Part shown: piece by piece, positions 8,662-18,120 of the stretch | How positions within the stretch are numbered: the stretch's first letter is position 1 | How the letters are laid out: every line of letters starts with the position of its first letter | Assembly (NCBI GenBank): GCA_963747985.1 | Contig: CAVVHG010000006.1 | Location: forward strand, 558,001-622,000 | Origin: JACADW01 sp963747985 | GTDB lineage: Bacteria > Acidobacteriota > UBA6911 | Reading direction: 5' to 3' | Length of the DNA: 64,000 nt | Position numbers and translations under genes: made by a program | The notes under the pieces: generated by a model | What the model was told of the DNA's origin: nothing | What the model saw: only the letters and a program-made list of their open reading frames with translations | The model's database searches: none

Positions 8662-11427
8662 ATGGGGAACACTGAAATCAGGAGTATCGCCGACCAGAGG
8701 GCATCGGGCCCCGGTTTGACCGGGCAGTCGAGTCGCAAGGGGAGGCACCCCCTCGACATCTTTTTCACCCCGAAATCAGTCGCCGTCATCGGCGCCAGCG
8801 AGACACCGGGGAGTGTCGGGAGGACCATTCTCTGGAACCTGCTCGGCAGTCCCTTTGGCGGCACCGTGTTTCCGGTGAACCCGGCGCACGCGAGTGTGAT
8901 GGGCGTGAAGGGTTACCCGAGGATCGGAGATGTCCCGGAGAAGGTCGAACTGGCGATCATCTCCACCCCTGCAAAGTTGACACCCGGAATCGTGGCTGAT
9001 TGCGCCGACGCGGGCGTTCGCGGGGTAATCATAGTCTCCTCGGGATTCAAGGAGACCGGAGCCGCGGGCGAACGCCTCGAACAGGAGATCCGGGCGCACG
9101 CCTTGCGCGGCCGCATGCGGGTCATCGGGCCGAACTGCCTCGGCGTGATGAGCCCACCGACGGGCCTGAACGCGACTTTCGCCGGGACGATGGCCCGGCC
9201 GGGGAACGTGAGTTTTATCAGCCAGAGCGGCGCGCTGTGCGCGGCGGTCCTGGACTGGAGCCTGAAGGAGATGGTCGGTTTCAGCAGCTTCATCTCCATC
9301 GGGTCCATGGTCGATGTGAGCTGGGGAGATCTCATCGACTACCTCGGTGATGATCCGAGAACGCGCAGCATCGTCCTCTACATGGAGTCGATCGGCGACG
9401 CGCGTGCGTTCCTTTCGGCGGCAAGGGAGGTTGCGCTGGCGAAGCCGATCATCGTGATCAAGGCGGGCCGCACCGAAGCGGCGGCAAAGGCGGCGACTTC
9501 CCACACCGGCGCGCTCACCGGAAGCGACGAGGTGCTGGATGCCGCTTTCCGCCGGAGCGGCGTGCTTCGCGTCGACAACATAGCCGATCTTTTTTACATG
9601 TCGGAGGTCCTCGCCAAGCAGCCCCGCCCCAGGGGGCCGCGGCTCACGATCGTCACAAACGCGGGCGGCCCGGGAGTGCTGGCAACCGATGCGCTGATGA
9701 GGAACGGCGGCGAGCTTGCCGAGCTCTCGCCGCAGGCTTTCGACTCGCTGAACAGGATACTCCCTGCCCACTGGAGTCGGGGCAACCCGGTCGACATACT
9801 GGGCGACGCCGGGCCTGAGAAGTACAGGAAGACAATCGAGATCGTCGCCGCGGATCCTTCGAACGACGGCCTGCTGGTGATCCTGGCGCCCCAGGCGATG
9901 ACGGATCCGACCCGGACCGCCGAGGAACTCAAAGCCTACGCGAAGCCTGAAGGCAAGCCCATCCTCGCGAGCTGGATGGGCGGACCGGATGTCGCAGCCG
10001 GCGAGAGTATTCTGAATCGGGCCGGGGTCCCGACATTCCCATATCCCGATACCGCCGCACGTGCCTTCTGCTACATGAGTCGCTACACCTACAACCTGCG
10101 CGGGCTTTACGAAACGCCGATTCTGCCCGACACTCTCGAGGCCGCGCTCGACCGTTCGACAGCGGAAGAGATCATCCAGAATGCTCGCAGGTCGGGCCGT
10201 GAAGTCCTGACCGAGTTCGAGTCGAAACGACTCCTGGCATGCTATGGAATCCCGACGGTCGAAACACGCGTCGCTGTCACCGAGACGGAGGCTGTCAAGT
10301 CCGCGGATGCCATCGGCTACCCTGTCGTGCTTAAGCTCTACTCCGAGACGATTTCTCACAAGAGCGAAGTCGGAGGCGTCAGGCTCAACCTCACGGACCG
10401 GCAGGCGGTGCGCCGTGCCTATCGGGAGATCAAGGCCGCCGTGCAGGAGAAAGCCGGTGTGAAACACTTCCTTGGGGTTACGGTCCAGTCCATGATCCGG
10501 CTGGAAGGATACGAACTCATCCTGGGAAGCAGCCTCGATCCGCAGTTCGGCCCGGTATTGCTGTTCGGCTCAGGCGGGCAGCTCGTCGAGGTGTACAGGG
10601 ACCGCGCTCTGGCTCTCCCGCCCCTCAACACCACGCTCGCCCGGCGCATGATGGAGCAAACCCGGATCTTCTCGGCACTGAAGGGGACCCGGGGGCGGGT
10701 ACCCGTGGATCTGTCGGCCCTCGAACTTCTGCTTGTCCGGTTCAGCCAGCTTGTCACCGAACAGCGCTGGATACGTGAAACCGACATCAACCCTCTGCTC
10801 GTATCCGGGGACCGTCTCATTGCACTCGACGCCCGTGTGGTCGTACACGGGCCCGAAGCGACCCTCGAGACTCTGCCGGGCCTCGTCATCCGACCTTACC
10901 CGGTGAAGTACGTTACGCCGTGGCAGCTGAAGGACGGGACGCCTGTGACCATACGGCCGATTCGCCCTGAGGACGAGCCGATGATGGTCAGGTTCCACGA
11001 AACCCTCTCGGAGCGCAGCGTCTATTTCCGCTACTTCCACCCGATTCGTCTCAACGCCAGGGTGGCCCACGAGAGGCTGACCCGGATGTGTTTCATCGAC
11101 TACTCGCGTGAGATGGCACTCGTCGTCGTCCGAATGGATCGCGAGGCACGCAGGGAGGACCTCCTCGGAGTGGGCCGCCTGATCAGGGTGCACGGCACCC
11201 GGGACGCGGAATTCGCGATCCTGATCAGCGATCAGTGGCAGGGGCAGGGGATCGGTACGGAGTTGCTGGCCCGGCTGGTCCAGATCGGCAGAGAGGAAAA
11301 GCTGGAACGCATCGTCGCCGACATACTTCCTGACAACACTGAGATGCAGCGGGTCTCCGAGAAGATCGGCTTCAGGCAGGAGTACTCGGCCGCGGAGGGC
11401 GTCGTAAAAGCCGTGATCGATTTGTGA
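8662..11427 (+). CDS. ADP-forming acyl-CoA synthetase fused to a GNAT acetyltransferase (Pat/Pka-like)
   Basis: 921 residues in three blocks. The CoA-binding/ligase alpha part spans about 28-470 (VAVIGASETPGSVGR, RVIGPNCLGVM). The ATP-grasp beta part spans about 500-725 (ESKRLLACYGIPTVET, GYPVVLKLYSE, INPLLV). The GNAT domain spans about 745-921, with the acetyl-CoA loop WQGQGIGTELL near 858. The phospho-carrier histidine of ADP-forming synthetases appears intact as H281 in TSHTGALTG, unlike some Pka-type protein acetyltransferases where the ligase half is inactive. It could make ATP from acetyl-CoA (or another acyl-CoA), acetylate protein lysines, or both. It starts nine bases after hydA, which suggests co-transcription and a link between H2 metabolism and acetate energy conservation. 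Confidence 0.88.
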   Translation: MGNTEIRSIADQRASGPGLTGQSSRKGRHPLDIFFTPKSVAVIGASETPGSVGRTILWNLLGSPFGGTVFPVNPAHASVMGVKGYPRIGDVPEKVELAIISTPAKLTPGIVADCADAGVRGVIIVSSGFKETGAAGERLEQEIRAHALRGRMRVIGPNCLGVMSPPTGLNATFAGTMARPGNVSFISQSGALCAAVLDWSLKEMVGFSSFISIGSMVDVSWGDLIDYLGDDPRTRSIVLYMESIGDARAFLSAAREVALAKPIIVIKAGRTEAAAKAATSHTGALTGSDEVLDAAFRRSGVLRVDNIADLFYMSEVLAKQPRPRGPRLTIVTNAGGPGVLATDALMRNGGELAELSPQAFDSLNRILPAHWSRGNPVDILGDAGPEKYRKTIEIVAADPSNDGLLVILAPQAMTDPTRTAEELKAYAKPEGKPILASWMGGPDVAAGESILNRAGVPTFPYPDTAARAFCYMSRYTYNLRGLYETPILPDTLEAALDRSTAEEIIQNARRSGREVLTEFESKRLLACYGIPTVETRVAVTETEAVKSADAIGYPVVLKLYSETISHKSEVGGVRLNLTDRQAVRRAYREIKAAVQEKAGVKHFLGVTVQSMIRLEGYELILGSSLDPQFGPVLLFGSGGQLVEVYRDRALALPPLNTTLARRMMEQTRIFSALKGTRGRVPVDLSALELLLVRFSQLVTEQRWIRETDINPLLVSGDRLIALDARVVVHGPEATLETLPGLVIRPYPVKYVTPWQLKDGTPVTIRPIRPEDEPMMVRFHETLSERSVYFRYFHPIRLNARVAHERLTRMCFIDYSREMALVVVRMDREARREDLLGVGRLIRVHGTRDAEFAILISDQWQGQGIGTELLARLVQIGREEKLERIVADILPDNTEMQRVSEKIGFRQEYSAAEGVVKAVIDL

Positions 11428-11537
11428 AGCCGTTATGCCGAGTGGAAAATCCGATCCATCCTGATATGATGTCGTGTGCACTGATGTACTGAACTTACAT
11501 ATAACACAAATCTATTTACCGCATGGAGTGAAGGATC

Positions 11538-12533
11538 ATGGATTTAAGCACCAGATACATGGGATTGAACCTGCGCAGCCCGCTTGTTCCGTCCGCCTCG
11601 CCGCTCTCGGATCAAATCGACGGTATCCGGCGCATGGAGGATTCGGGGGCCGCAGCCGTCGTGCTCTACTCCCTTTTCGAGGAGCAGATCCTGAGAGAGT
11701 CCGAAGCGCTGCAGCAGCAGCTTGCTTACGGCACCGAGAGCTTCGCCGAGGCGCTCACCTACCTTCCTGAGCCGGGAGAATTTCGCGTGGGGCCGGAGGA
11801 ATACCTCAACCACATCCGCAGGGCAAAGGAAGCCGTCCGCATCCCGATCATCGCCAGCCTGAACGGCTCCACGCTCGGCGGTTGGGTTGATTACGCCAGG
11901 AAGATCCAACAGGCGGGTGCCGATGCCCTGGAGTTGAATATCTATTACATCGAGACGAACATGGATCGCACGGCGCTCGAAGTCGAGCAGACGTACGTGG
12001 ACATTCTGAAGGCAGTTCGGCTGGTTGTCAGCATCCCGGTGAGCATCAAGCTGGGCGCATTCTTCAGCAATACGGCCAATATGGCCAAGAAGCTCGATCA
12101 GGCCGGGGCCAACGCACTGGTTCTGTTCAACCGCTTCTATCAGCCTGATATCGACCTGGAAACCCTCGAGGTGCGTCCCAATGTCCTTCTGAGCACGCCG
12201 CAGGCCCTCAGGCTGCCGCTGCGGTGGATTGCCATCCTCTACGACCGGATCAAGGCCAACATCGCCGCGACCAGCGGTATACACACGGCGCCTGATGTGT
12301 TGAAGGTCCTGATGGCAGGGGCGGACGTCGCCATGCTCTGCTCAACGCTGCTGCGCAATGGGATCGGACATCTGCGCGCGATCGAAACGCAGATGTGCGA
12401 GTGGATGGAAGAGCACGACTACGAGTCCGTGCGCCAGCTGCAGGGGAGCATGAGCCAGAAGTACTGTGCGGACCCCAACGCCTTTGAGCGCGCGCAGTAT
12501 ATGCGCGCGGTGCTGTCCACCCCCTCCGTTTAG
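11538..12533 (+). CDS. Dihydroorotate-dehydrogenase-like flavoprotein
   Basis: 331 residues with the TIM-barrel FMN enzyme signature of the DHODH/PreA group: MDLSTRYMGLNLRSPLVPSA at the N-terminus, a barrel strand NALVLFNRFYQPDIDLETL, and the late phosphate-binding stretch IAATSGIHTAPDVLK. The start ATG has GGAGTGAAGG close upstream. No other pyrimidine gene is near, and proteins of this subgroup are often annotated only as DHODH-like. A dedicated role in UMP synthesis is therefore unproven. The 110-base gap upstream is unusually AT-rich for this window, with TATGAT at 11465-11470 and TATAAC at 11500-11505, so the gene may have its own promoter. Confidence 0.8.
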   Translation: MDLSTRYMGLNLRSPLVPSASPLSDQIDGIRRMEDSGAAAVVLYSLFEEQILRESEALQQQLAYGTESFAEALTYLPEPGEFRVGPEEYLNHIRRAKEAVRIPIIASLNGSTLGGWVDYARKIQQAGADALELNIYYIETNMDRTALEVEQTYVDILKAVRLVVSIPVSIKLGAFFSNTANMAKKLDQAGANALVLFNRFYQPDIDLETLEVRPNVLLSTPQALRLPLRWIAILYDRIKANIAATSGIHTAPDVLKVLMAGADVAMLCSTLLRNGIGHLRAIETQMCEWMEEHDYESVRQLQGSMSQKYCADPNAFERAQYMRAVLSTPSV

Positions 12534-12541
12534 GCTTCATC

Positions 12542-12591
12542 GGGCGGGCGGCAGGTCAGCCGCATCGAATCACGGCAACCGCCGCCCGTCC
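12542..12591. terminator. Candidate hairpin terminator between convergent genes
   Basis: GGGCGGGCGGC (12542-12552) pairs with GCCGCCCGTCC (12581-12591), eleven pairs including one G-U. The 28-base loop contains a smaller GCCG/CGGC stem. It lies between the converging DHODH-like gene and PIG-L gene. There is no run of T after it on either strand, so it is at best a structural or Rho-assisted terminator. Confidence 0.4.
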
Positions 12592-12621
12592 CCGTCTCCA
12601 GCCTGATGCCACCGGCACGAC

Positions 12622-13527
12622 CTATTTCCCAGGCAGGAAAGGGAAGAGCCGGTACAGCTCGGCCTCGCTCGGCTGGTTCCCGTACTCGCAGATTTCGAAC
12701 GCCTCCGCGTACTTGACCTTTTGCGCGGTCTCGGTCCCGTACCACTTGACCAGCGCGGCGCGGACCGCAGGAGTCGCATCCCAGGTCCACGCCTGTTTGA
12801 GCATCTGCCTGCGCGCGGCCGGATCCTTCGGTACCTTGTCCAGCATGCCTTCGTGCCAGGGCAGCCACTCGTAGAACTGGGACACGTGTGCGTCCATCCC
12901 GTCGAGCTTCCTGTCGATCACGTCGTCGATCGCAACGGCAACGTCAGGCTGGAAGGGATTGGGCTTCCGGAAGCTGTCCTGGACATACATGAAGACGGGA
13001 TTCTTCCGCAACGCGGGGGTGTCGGGACAGACGTTCGGGACGGTGACCATGAAGGCGGCATCCTGCATCAGGATCCCGGTATACCGGTGATCAGGGTGAT
13101 AATCATTCGGTCGCGGTCCCAGAACGAGATCGGCATCCCACTGCCGGATCTGCCGGATGATCTGCTCGCGGACCTGCAGGGTCGGCATGAGCTCTCCGTC
13201 GTGGTTGTCGAGCACGACGTAATCGACGCCGATCCTGCGCCCGGCCTCGAGAGCCTCCGCGCGCCGGCGCTTCGCCAGGGCGCCACCGCCTTCACTCTGG
13301 TGTCCGGCATCGCCGTTCGTCAGGGAGACGAACCGGACCTTGCAGCCGGCCGCAACCCACTTGACGGCGGTCCCCCCCGCAACCTCGTCACAATCGTCGG
13401 GGTGCGCCCCGAAGACAATGACGTTGATCGGCTTCTTCTCCTGTCCCTGGACATGGGACGTGAACGGGGCCACCAGCAGGAAAGCGAAAGCAGCATGGCA
13501 TGCCCGGGTCAGCAAACGAGTGTTCAT
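12622..13527 (-). CDS. Secreted PIG-L (LmbE-like) family deacetylase
   Basis: 301 residues. Residues 1-29 are a Sec signal peptide (..AFLLVAPFTSHVQGQ), so the enzyme should act outside the cytoplasmic membrane. The zinc site motif FGAHPDDCDEVAGG near residue 39 and the second histidine set YHPDHRYTG define the family, which removes N-acetyl groups from GlcNAc-type or similar substrates. The ATG has GGAGG five bases upstream. The substrate cannot be told from sequence; sugar metabolism or cell-wall turnover is possible. It converges on the plus-strand DHODH-like gene. Confidence 0.85.
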   Translation of the reverse strand: MNTRLLTRACHAAFAFLLVAPFTSHVQGQEKKPINVIVFGAHPDDCDEVAGGTAVKWVAAGCKVRFVSLTNGDAGHQSEGGGALAKRRRAEALEAGRRIGVDYVVLDNHDGELMPTLQVREQIIRQIRQWDADLVLGPRPNDYHPDHRYTGILMQDAAFMVTVPNVCPDTPALRKNPVFMYVQDSFRKPNPFQPDVAVAIDDVIDRKLDGMDAHVSQFYEWLPWHEGMLDKVPKDPAARRQMLKQAWTWDATPAVRAALVKWYGTETAQKVKYAEAFEICEYGNQPSEAELYRLFPFLPGK

Positions 13528-13942
13528 CCTGGCCTCCTCTAAAGGTGGTCTATCATGTCGACCGCCGGGCGCGATATCAACCGGTTTTTTGCGCGGGCCC
13601 GCACCCTTGCCAGGTGCGAATGAACCGTGTGATCCGATTGTGCCGGCCTTTCAGGCCCTGCGTCTGTTCGTCGCATGGCGCATGCCGGCCCGAGGAGGCG
13701 ACGAGGTGTTGTGGTCAGTTGAGGGCGTCTCGAATAGCTATGAGACGGGCCTTCGGCCCTTCTTTGTTTATGGGGGCACTTCCCAGGACTTCGCCCCGGG
13801 TTTTTGTCCGCTAATGGGAACCGGGGGCTGTAAGCCCGTTTCACAGGTTCGCGGACCGCCTCGCTGGATCGGACCTACTATGGGCCGAATCCTATGGCGT
13901 GCGAAGGATGAGGGCCGGAGGGCCGCCAGGCCCGCCGCGATC
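13528..13942. repeat. Gene-free region with a cluster of short GC-rich hairpins
   Basis: 415 bases without a supportable gene. Three clean small hairpins are visible: 13645-13657 (GGCCT, loop TTC, AGGCC), 13747-13759 (GGGCC, loop TTC, GGCCC) and 13825-13837 (GGGCT, loop GTA, AGCCC). More GC-rich dyads follow around 13915-13942. Spacing and composition suggest degenerate REP-like elements between the 3' end of comEC and the PIG-L promoter region. Confidence 0.45.
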
Positions 13943-16672
13943 TCAATGAGACGCGGGCGGAAGGGTTCCGCTCGCGAGGACGCCGGCAACGTGGCTTGAG
14001 AGAACGTAGTTGACACCGTCGGTCTCCATCGTGATGGCGCCCTGGTCCATCGTGAGCAGCGGCAAGACTCCGCGCCGCGCCAGGCGCAGAACCACTGCCG
14101 GCGCGGGATTGCCGAACGGGTTGTTGCGGGCTGCCGAGATTACCGCCCAGCGTGGACGCACCCTGTCCAGGAACGCATCGGTCGTCGATGAGGAACTGCC
14201 GTGGTGCGCGACCTTCACGAGGTCGCTCCGCAGGGCGTCATGCCACGACGAAACGAGCTCTCCTTCCATCCTCCGCTCGACGTCGCCCGGAAGCAGCGCG
14301 GAAAAGCGACCATATGCAAGGTGCAGCACGACAGATCTGTCGTTGGCCGAATAGTCCTCGATGCTTTCGGGCGGAGCGAGTATGGCGACGTGCACGGCTC
14401 CTGCATCCCAGTTGTGGCCTGAAGTGATGCGCTGCTTCGGAACAGCGCGGCTGTCGGCGGTTGCACTGATCCGTGCCAGGATCGGGTCGTTTCCGGCATC
14501 TCCGCAGGAGAACTCTCCGACAGTGAAGTTTCTCAGCAGCGCCGGCAATCCCCCGCCGTGATCCTGGTGCGGATGAGAGAGGATGATGCGATCCAGCCTG
14601 CGTACCCACAGGTACCACAGGTACTTGCTGACCACGGCCTCTCCGATGTCGAAGGTCGGAGCCCTGTCTTCTTCCGACGCCGAGACCCGAGTCCCGCCTC
14701 CATCCAGCACCCAGACGCGTGAATCCGGGAACCGTATGACGGCGCTGTCCCCCTGCCCGACATCAAGGAAGGTGAGCTGGAGAATGCCGGAGGAAAGCAT
14801 TGTCTGCGGCCCGGCGCCCCCGCGATCGCAGGGAGGCCGCGACCACTTGGGGGGCGGGGGAGCGAGAACGAGCGCGGCCAGGATTGCACAGGTGCCGAGG
14901 CACGGCAGCCAGCGTCGGCGGGTCGCGAGCACACCGTACACGAACAGTGTCAGGATGGCTGCCAAGACCCAACTGCCGGGCGGTGTAGGGCAGCGCACCC
15001 AAGCGCCCGGAAGCGCGGAAATCCGGCGGGTGGCTTCGAAAAGGAGCGACGCGAGCCAGCCTGCAGGCGCGAGAAATGTGGCCGGCGAACTGGAGATGGC
15101 AGCGACAAGAGACGCGATACCGCCAATCGCCAGGACGATCGATGAGAAGGGCACGACGACCAGGTTGGCCACGGGTGCAATCCAACTCAGGCGGTTGAAG
15201 TCATAGGCCAGGAGCGGTTCGAGCCAGATCTGCACGGCTATGGAGACCAGGATCATACTGCCGGCCGCCAACGCAATCCGGGCCAGACTCCTCCACACCG
15301 CCAATGCAATCCCTTCCAGGGAAGAACGGTAGCGATCCCCGATGGCTTCGGCCAGGAGTTCTCCCTCGGTCAGCGCTCGCCGGCCCATGCGGCCGATCGA
15401 TCCGGGGTAGAACACGCGATAGTCGACGCGGCCCGCGTGAACCGAGGGGTTCAGAAGCGGTCTCAGGACTTCTTCTTCCACCGGCACACCTGTGAGTGTG
15501 ATCGCCAGGACTGAAAGAAAGGAAAGCTGAAATCCCGTGTCAAACAACCAGTACGGGCAGAATATCAGGAGCAGGAATGCAGAGGCCAGTGCGACGTTAG
15601 CCGGGTGTCCATGGCGGAAGATCGTCTCTCCGAGTGCGTACAGGGCATAGGTCCAGAGCGCGCGCGATATGCTGGTCTGGTTGCCGACCACGGCCGTGTA
15701 GCCGACAATGGCCAACACGATCAGCAGGCGACGCACTCCGTCCGGGACACGCAACCACTTCAATGCACAGAGCAGGACCCAGGCAATCCAAACGACGTGA
15801 AGCCCTGAGACTACGAGCACGTGGTAGGTGCCCGAGTTCTGAAAGGCACTGCGGGTTTCGGGATCGAGCCCCGTAGCGTCTCCCAGCACGATGCTCGAGA
15901 GGATTGCCGCCTGCCGTTCTTTCCCTTCGGCGCGAAGTCGTCCCAGAGCCCCGCGCAAGCGGCTGCGTGCAGCAGAAACGACACGCTCCACCAGGTTCCC
16001 GCAGTCACCGGAAATCGATTCCAGTATTCGTGGCGACCTCACCCTGCCCACGATATGTATGCCTCGCCGGCGAAGCAATTCGGCGCGGTCCTGTGCCCCG
16101 GGATTCAAATAGCTTCGAGGCACCTGCCAGGTGGCCAACCCGCTTACCCTGTCTCCGGGCCTGAGATCGAGAATGGACTCGGACTCCTGGATCCCTGCTG
16201 TCGGCATCCGCACGTAGGCGCCTCCGCGGCACGCCTGCCACCGGTTGTGAAACCTGCAGCCTCGGAGTTCGACGGTCAGCAGGGTCTCGTCTTCATATCG
16301 CCGCACATCCTCAGTCAGGCACGCCTCGAATTGGACAGGTTGACCCAAAGGGAAGATGTTGCGCGAGAGCAGGTATGGAACGGACCTGAGTGTAGAACCG
16401 GGACCGTCTGAAAGTGCGGTCAGCAGGCCGCACATGATGATGACCGGACATGATATCCCGGCCGCGGTGTGCACACGATTCTGGGCAAAGGCAGTGGCGG
16501 ATGCCGCAACCAGGAGTGCTGCACCCGCAGCAAGCGGGCCGAAGGAACAATTGCAGGCGATTTTCGAGAGCAGGATCCCCGCGGCGAGGCAGGGTGTGAG
16601 CACCGCAAAAGGCATCTCCCGCAGGCGTTCAAGCATGAGTTCCGCCGGTGCGATCGATCCGGCCGGCGTCAC
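13943..16672 (-). CDS. comEC: ComEC/Rec2-family DNA uptake channel with metallo-beta-lactamase domain
   Basis: 909 residues from a GTG whose GTGA overlaps the stop of the upstream rlmD-type gene; ATG 16636 is an alternative start. The protein has an N-terminal membrane hairpin and DUF4131-like region, a central polytopic competence domain (ILSSIVLGDATGLDPETRSAF, GTYHVLVVSGLHVVWIAW) and a C-terminal metallo-beta-lactamase domain from about residue 630. That domain has LDVGQGDSAVIRFP, SHPHQDHGGG near 700 and KVAHHGSSSS. ComEC forms the inner-membrane channel for single-stranded DNA in natural transformation; the MBL domain probably degrades the non-transported strand. No other com gene is in the window. 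Confidence 0.9.
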   Translation of the reverse strand: MTPAGSIAPAELMLERLREMPFAVLTPCLAAGILLSKIACNCSFGPLAAGAALLVAASATAFAQNRVHTAAGISCPVIIMCGLLTALSDGPGSTLRSVPYLLSRNIFPLGQPVQFEACLTEDVRRYEDETLLTVELRGCRFHNRWQACRGGAYVRMPTAGIQESESILDLRPGDRVSGLATWQVPRSYLNPGAQDRAELLRRRGIHIVGRVRSPRILESISGDCGNLVERVVSAARSRLRGALGRLRAEGKERQAAILSSIVLGDATGLDPETRSAFQNSGTYHVLVVSGLHVVWIAWVLLCALKWLRVPDGVRRLLIVLAIVGYTAVVGNQTSISRALWTYALYALGETIFRHGHPANVALASAFLLLIFCPYWLFDTGFQLSFLSVLAITLTGVPVEEEVLRPLLNPSVHAGRVDYRVFYPGSIGRMGRRALTEGELLAEAIGDRYRSSLEGIALAVWRSLARIALAAGSMILVSIAVQIWLEPLLAYDFNRLSWIAPVANLVVVPFSSIVLAIGGIASLVAAISSSPATFLAPAGWLASLLFEATRRISALPGAWVRCPTPPGSWVLAAILTLFVYGVLATRRRWLPCLGTCAILAALVLAPPPPKWSRPPCDRGGAGPQTMLSSGILQLTFLDVGQGDSAVIRFPDSRVWVLDGGGTRVSASEEDRAPTFDIGEAVVSKYLWYLWVRRLDRIILSHPHQDHGGGLPALLRNFTVGEFSCGDAGNDPILARISATADSRAVPKQRITSGHNWDAGAVHVAILAPPESIEDYSANDRSVVLHLAYGRFSALLPGDVERRMEGELVSSWHDALRSDLVKVAHHGSSSSTTDAFLDRVRPRWAVISAARNNPFGNPAPAVVLRLARRGVLPLLTMDQGAITMETDGVNYVLSSHVAGVLASGTLPPASH

Positions 16673-17937
16673 GCGCGCCGGAGTCGGACGACCGTTTCGA
16701 AGTGGTAGGTCTGCGGGAAAAGGTCGAACCCCTCGACGAAGTCAATGCGGTAGCCATGCCCGCAGAGCGCAACCAGGTCCCTGGCAAGTGTCTGAGGGTC
16801 GCAGGAGACGTAGATGACCGACATCGCTCCAATCTCCGGGATCAGATCCATGATCGCCTTCCCGGCGCCGGCGCGCGGCGGGTCCAGCAGAACAAGTTCG
16901 ATTTCGGAAGCGGGCGGGGAAATGGCGGAATTGAGCCATTCGCCTGCGTCTGCCTGAATCACCCTTATGTTGGTCAATCCGGCTGCGGCGGCATTAGTCC
17001 GGCAAAGACCGGCGGCGATATGGTTGCTCTCCACGACGACAACCTCGCGAACCTGCTGGGCGAGCGGCAGGGAGAAAAGGCCGACCCCGCCGTAGAGGTC
17101 AAGCGCAGATGCCGGGCCGGCCTCCTGCACCAGGCTCATGATGCAGGACAACAGGTCGGAAACCATGAAATCGTTGGCCTGGAAAAAGGCCGACGGCGAA
17201 ACGGAGTAGGTAAGCCCCTGGATCTTCCGGGCAAGCAGGCAAGATTCTTCGCCTCCCGGGCGGCCGGGACCGGTTGCGGGATCCCTTTCAATCGCAGGCG
17301 ACGACCAGGTCCATCTCCGGGTCTCCTCGGAGGCGACGATTTCGATCTCGCGCACATCGAGCGGCAGCGGGTCTTTCTCAAAACATTCTTTCAGGATCGT
17401 GAGGGCGCCGTTCAGCGAAGAGCGCAGGAGCGGGCACGCCTCAATCGGTTCGACCATGTGCGACCGCATCCGGTAGAAGCCCAGCGTGAGTCCTCTGGTC
17501 GATCGCCGAACCTGGATGCGGGCGCGGGAACGATATCCGTATTCCGCAGCGCAAGGGCGCATCCCGATCTCCAGGCGCCGGGTCTCGGGGAACCTGTGAC
17601 GGATGATCTCTTCGAGGATCATGCGCTTGGCTTCGACTTGGTCGGAGTACTCGACGTGCTGCCAGTTGCAGCCGCCGCAGACGCCAAAATGCCGGCAGGC
17701 AGGCACGCGGCGCGATGAGCCCGGCTGAAGAATCTCGCGCATCTCGCCGCGGGCAAACCCCTTCCTGGACTCGAGAATCCGGACCGACAGGGTATCGCCG
17801 GGTGCCGAGAAGGGAACGAATATCACCTTGCCGTCGAGGCGTCCGAGCCCGTCGCCGCCGTAGACAAGCTTGTCGATGCGGACCTGGACATCCTTTGGTG
17901 GCCTCTTCCCGTCCTTCTTGGTGAAGCTCTTCCTCAT
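16669..17937 (-). CDS. rlmD: RlmD/TrmA-family 23S rRNA (uracil-5-)-methyltransferase
   Basis: 422 residues. A TRAM domain (about 17-75) is followed by iron-sulfur cysteines C81, C87 and C90 (PACRHFGVCGGCNWQ), with a fourth likely in IEACPLL. The SAM-binding fold (ALDLYGGVGLFSLPLAQQ) precedes the catalytic region VLLDPPRAGAGKAIMDLI and the nucleophile cysteine in IYVSCDPQTLARDL. This is the m5U methyltransferase family; the cluster and length fit RlmD or RlmCD, but which U is modified is not readable. Upstream of and coupled to comEC. Confidence 0.87.
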   Translation of the reverse strand: MRKSFTKKDGKRPPKDVQVRIDKLVYGGDGLGRLDGKVIFVPFSAPGDTLSVRILESRKGFARGEMREILQPGSSRRVPACRHFGVCGGCNWQHVEYSDQVEAKRMILEEIIRHRFPETRRLEIGMRPCAAEYGYRSRARIQVRRSTRGLTLGFYRMRSHMVEPIEACPLLRSSLNGALTILKECFEKDPLPLDVREIEIVASEETRRWTWSSPAIERDPATGPGRPGGEESCLLARKIQGLTYSVSPSAFFQANDFMVSDLLSCIMSLVQEAGPASALDLYGGVGLFSLPLAQQVREVVVVESNHIAAGLCRTNAAAAGLTNIRVIQADAGEWLNSAISPPASEIELVLLDPPRAGAGKAIMDLIPEIGAMSVIYVSCDPQTLARDLVALCGHGYRIDFVEGFDLFPQTYHFETVVRLRRA

Positions 17938-17974
17938 GGTCCTTTGCTGCTCCTCAAGACAGCGAGACGATTGT

Positions 17975-18108
17975 TGTCGGAATCAGCATCGGGGTCGCCA
18001 TCGGCATCGGTATTCGGAATCGCGATCTGCTGGTGAACCCGGGGAATGAGGCCAGCGCCCGCTCGGTGCCGATACCGATCGCGATTCCGATCGACCGCAA
18101 TACCGGGG
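17975..18108. repeat. Hexamer-periodic imperfect palindrome (TCGGNA type), copy A
   Basis: Left arm 17975-18026 is built of six-base periods (TCGGAA, TCAGCA, TCGGGG, TCGCCA, TCGGCA, TCGGTA). The right arm 18066-18108 is its reverse-complement type (GTGCCGATACCGATCGCGATT). The arms can fold into a long imperfect hairpin with a loop of about 40 bases. Related elements occur at 30787-30918 and 62815-62890. All three lie between genes. Confidence 0.6.
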
Positions 18109-18120
18109 GAACTGCCCGCG

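Noticed and set aside
8776..10467. A 563-codon open frame on the minus strand
   Set aside because: Antisense to the acyl-CoA synthetase/GNAT gene; composition (Arg/His/Asp-rich) is typical of a mirror frame and no motif is present.
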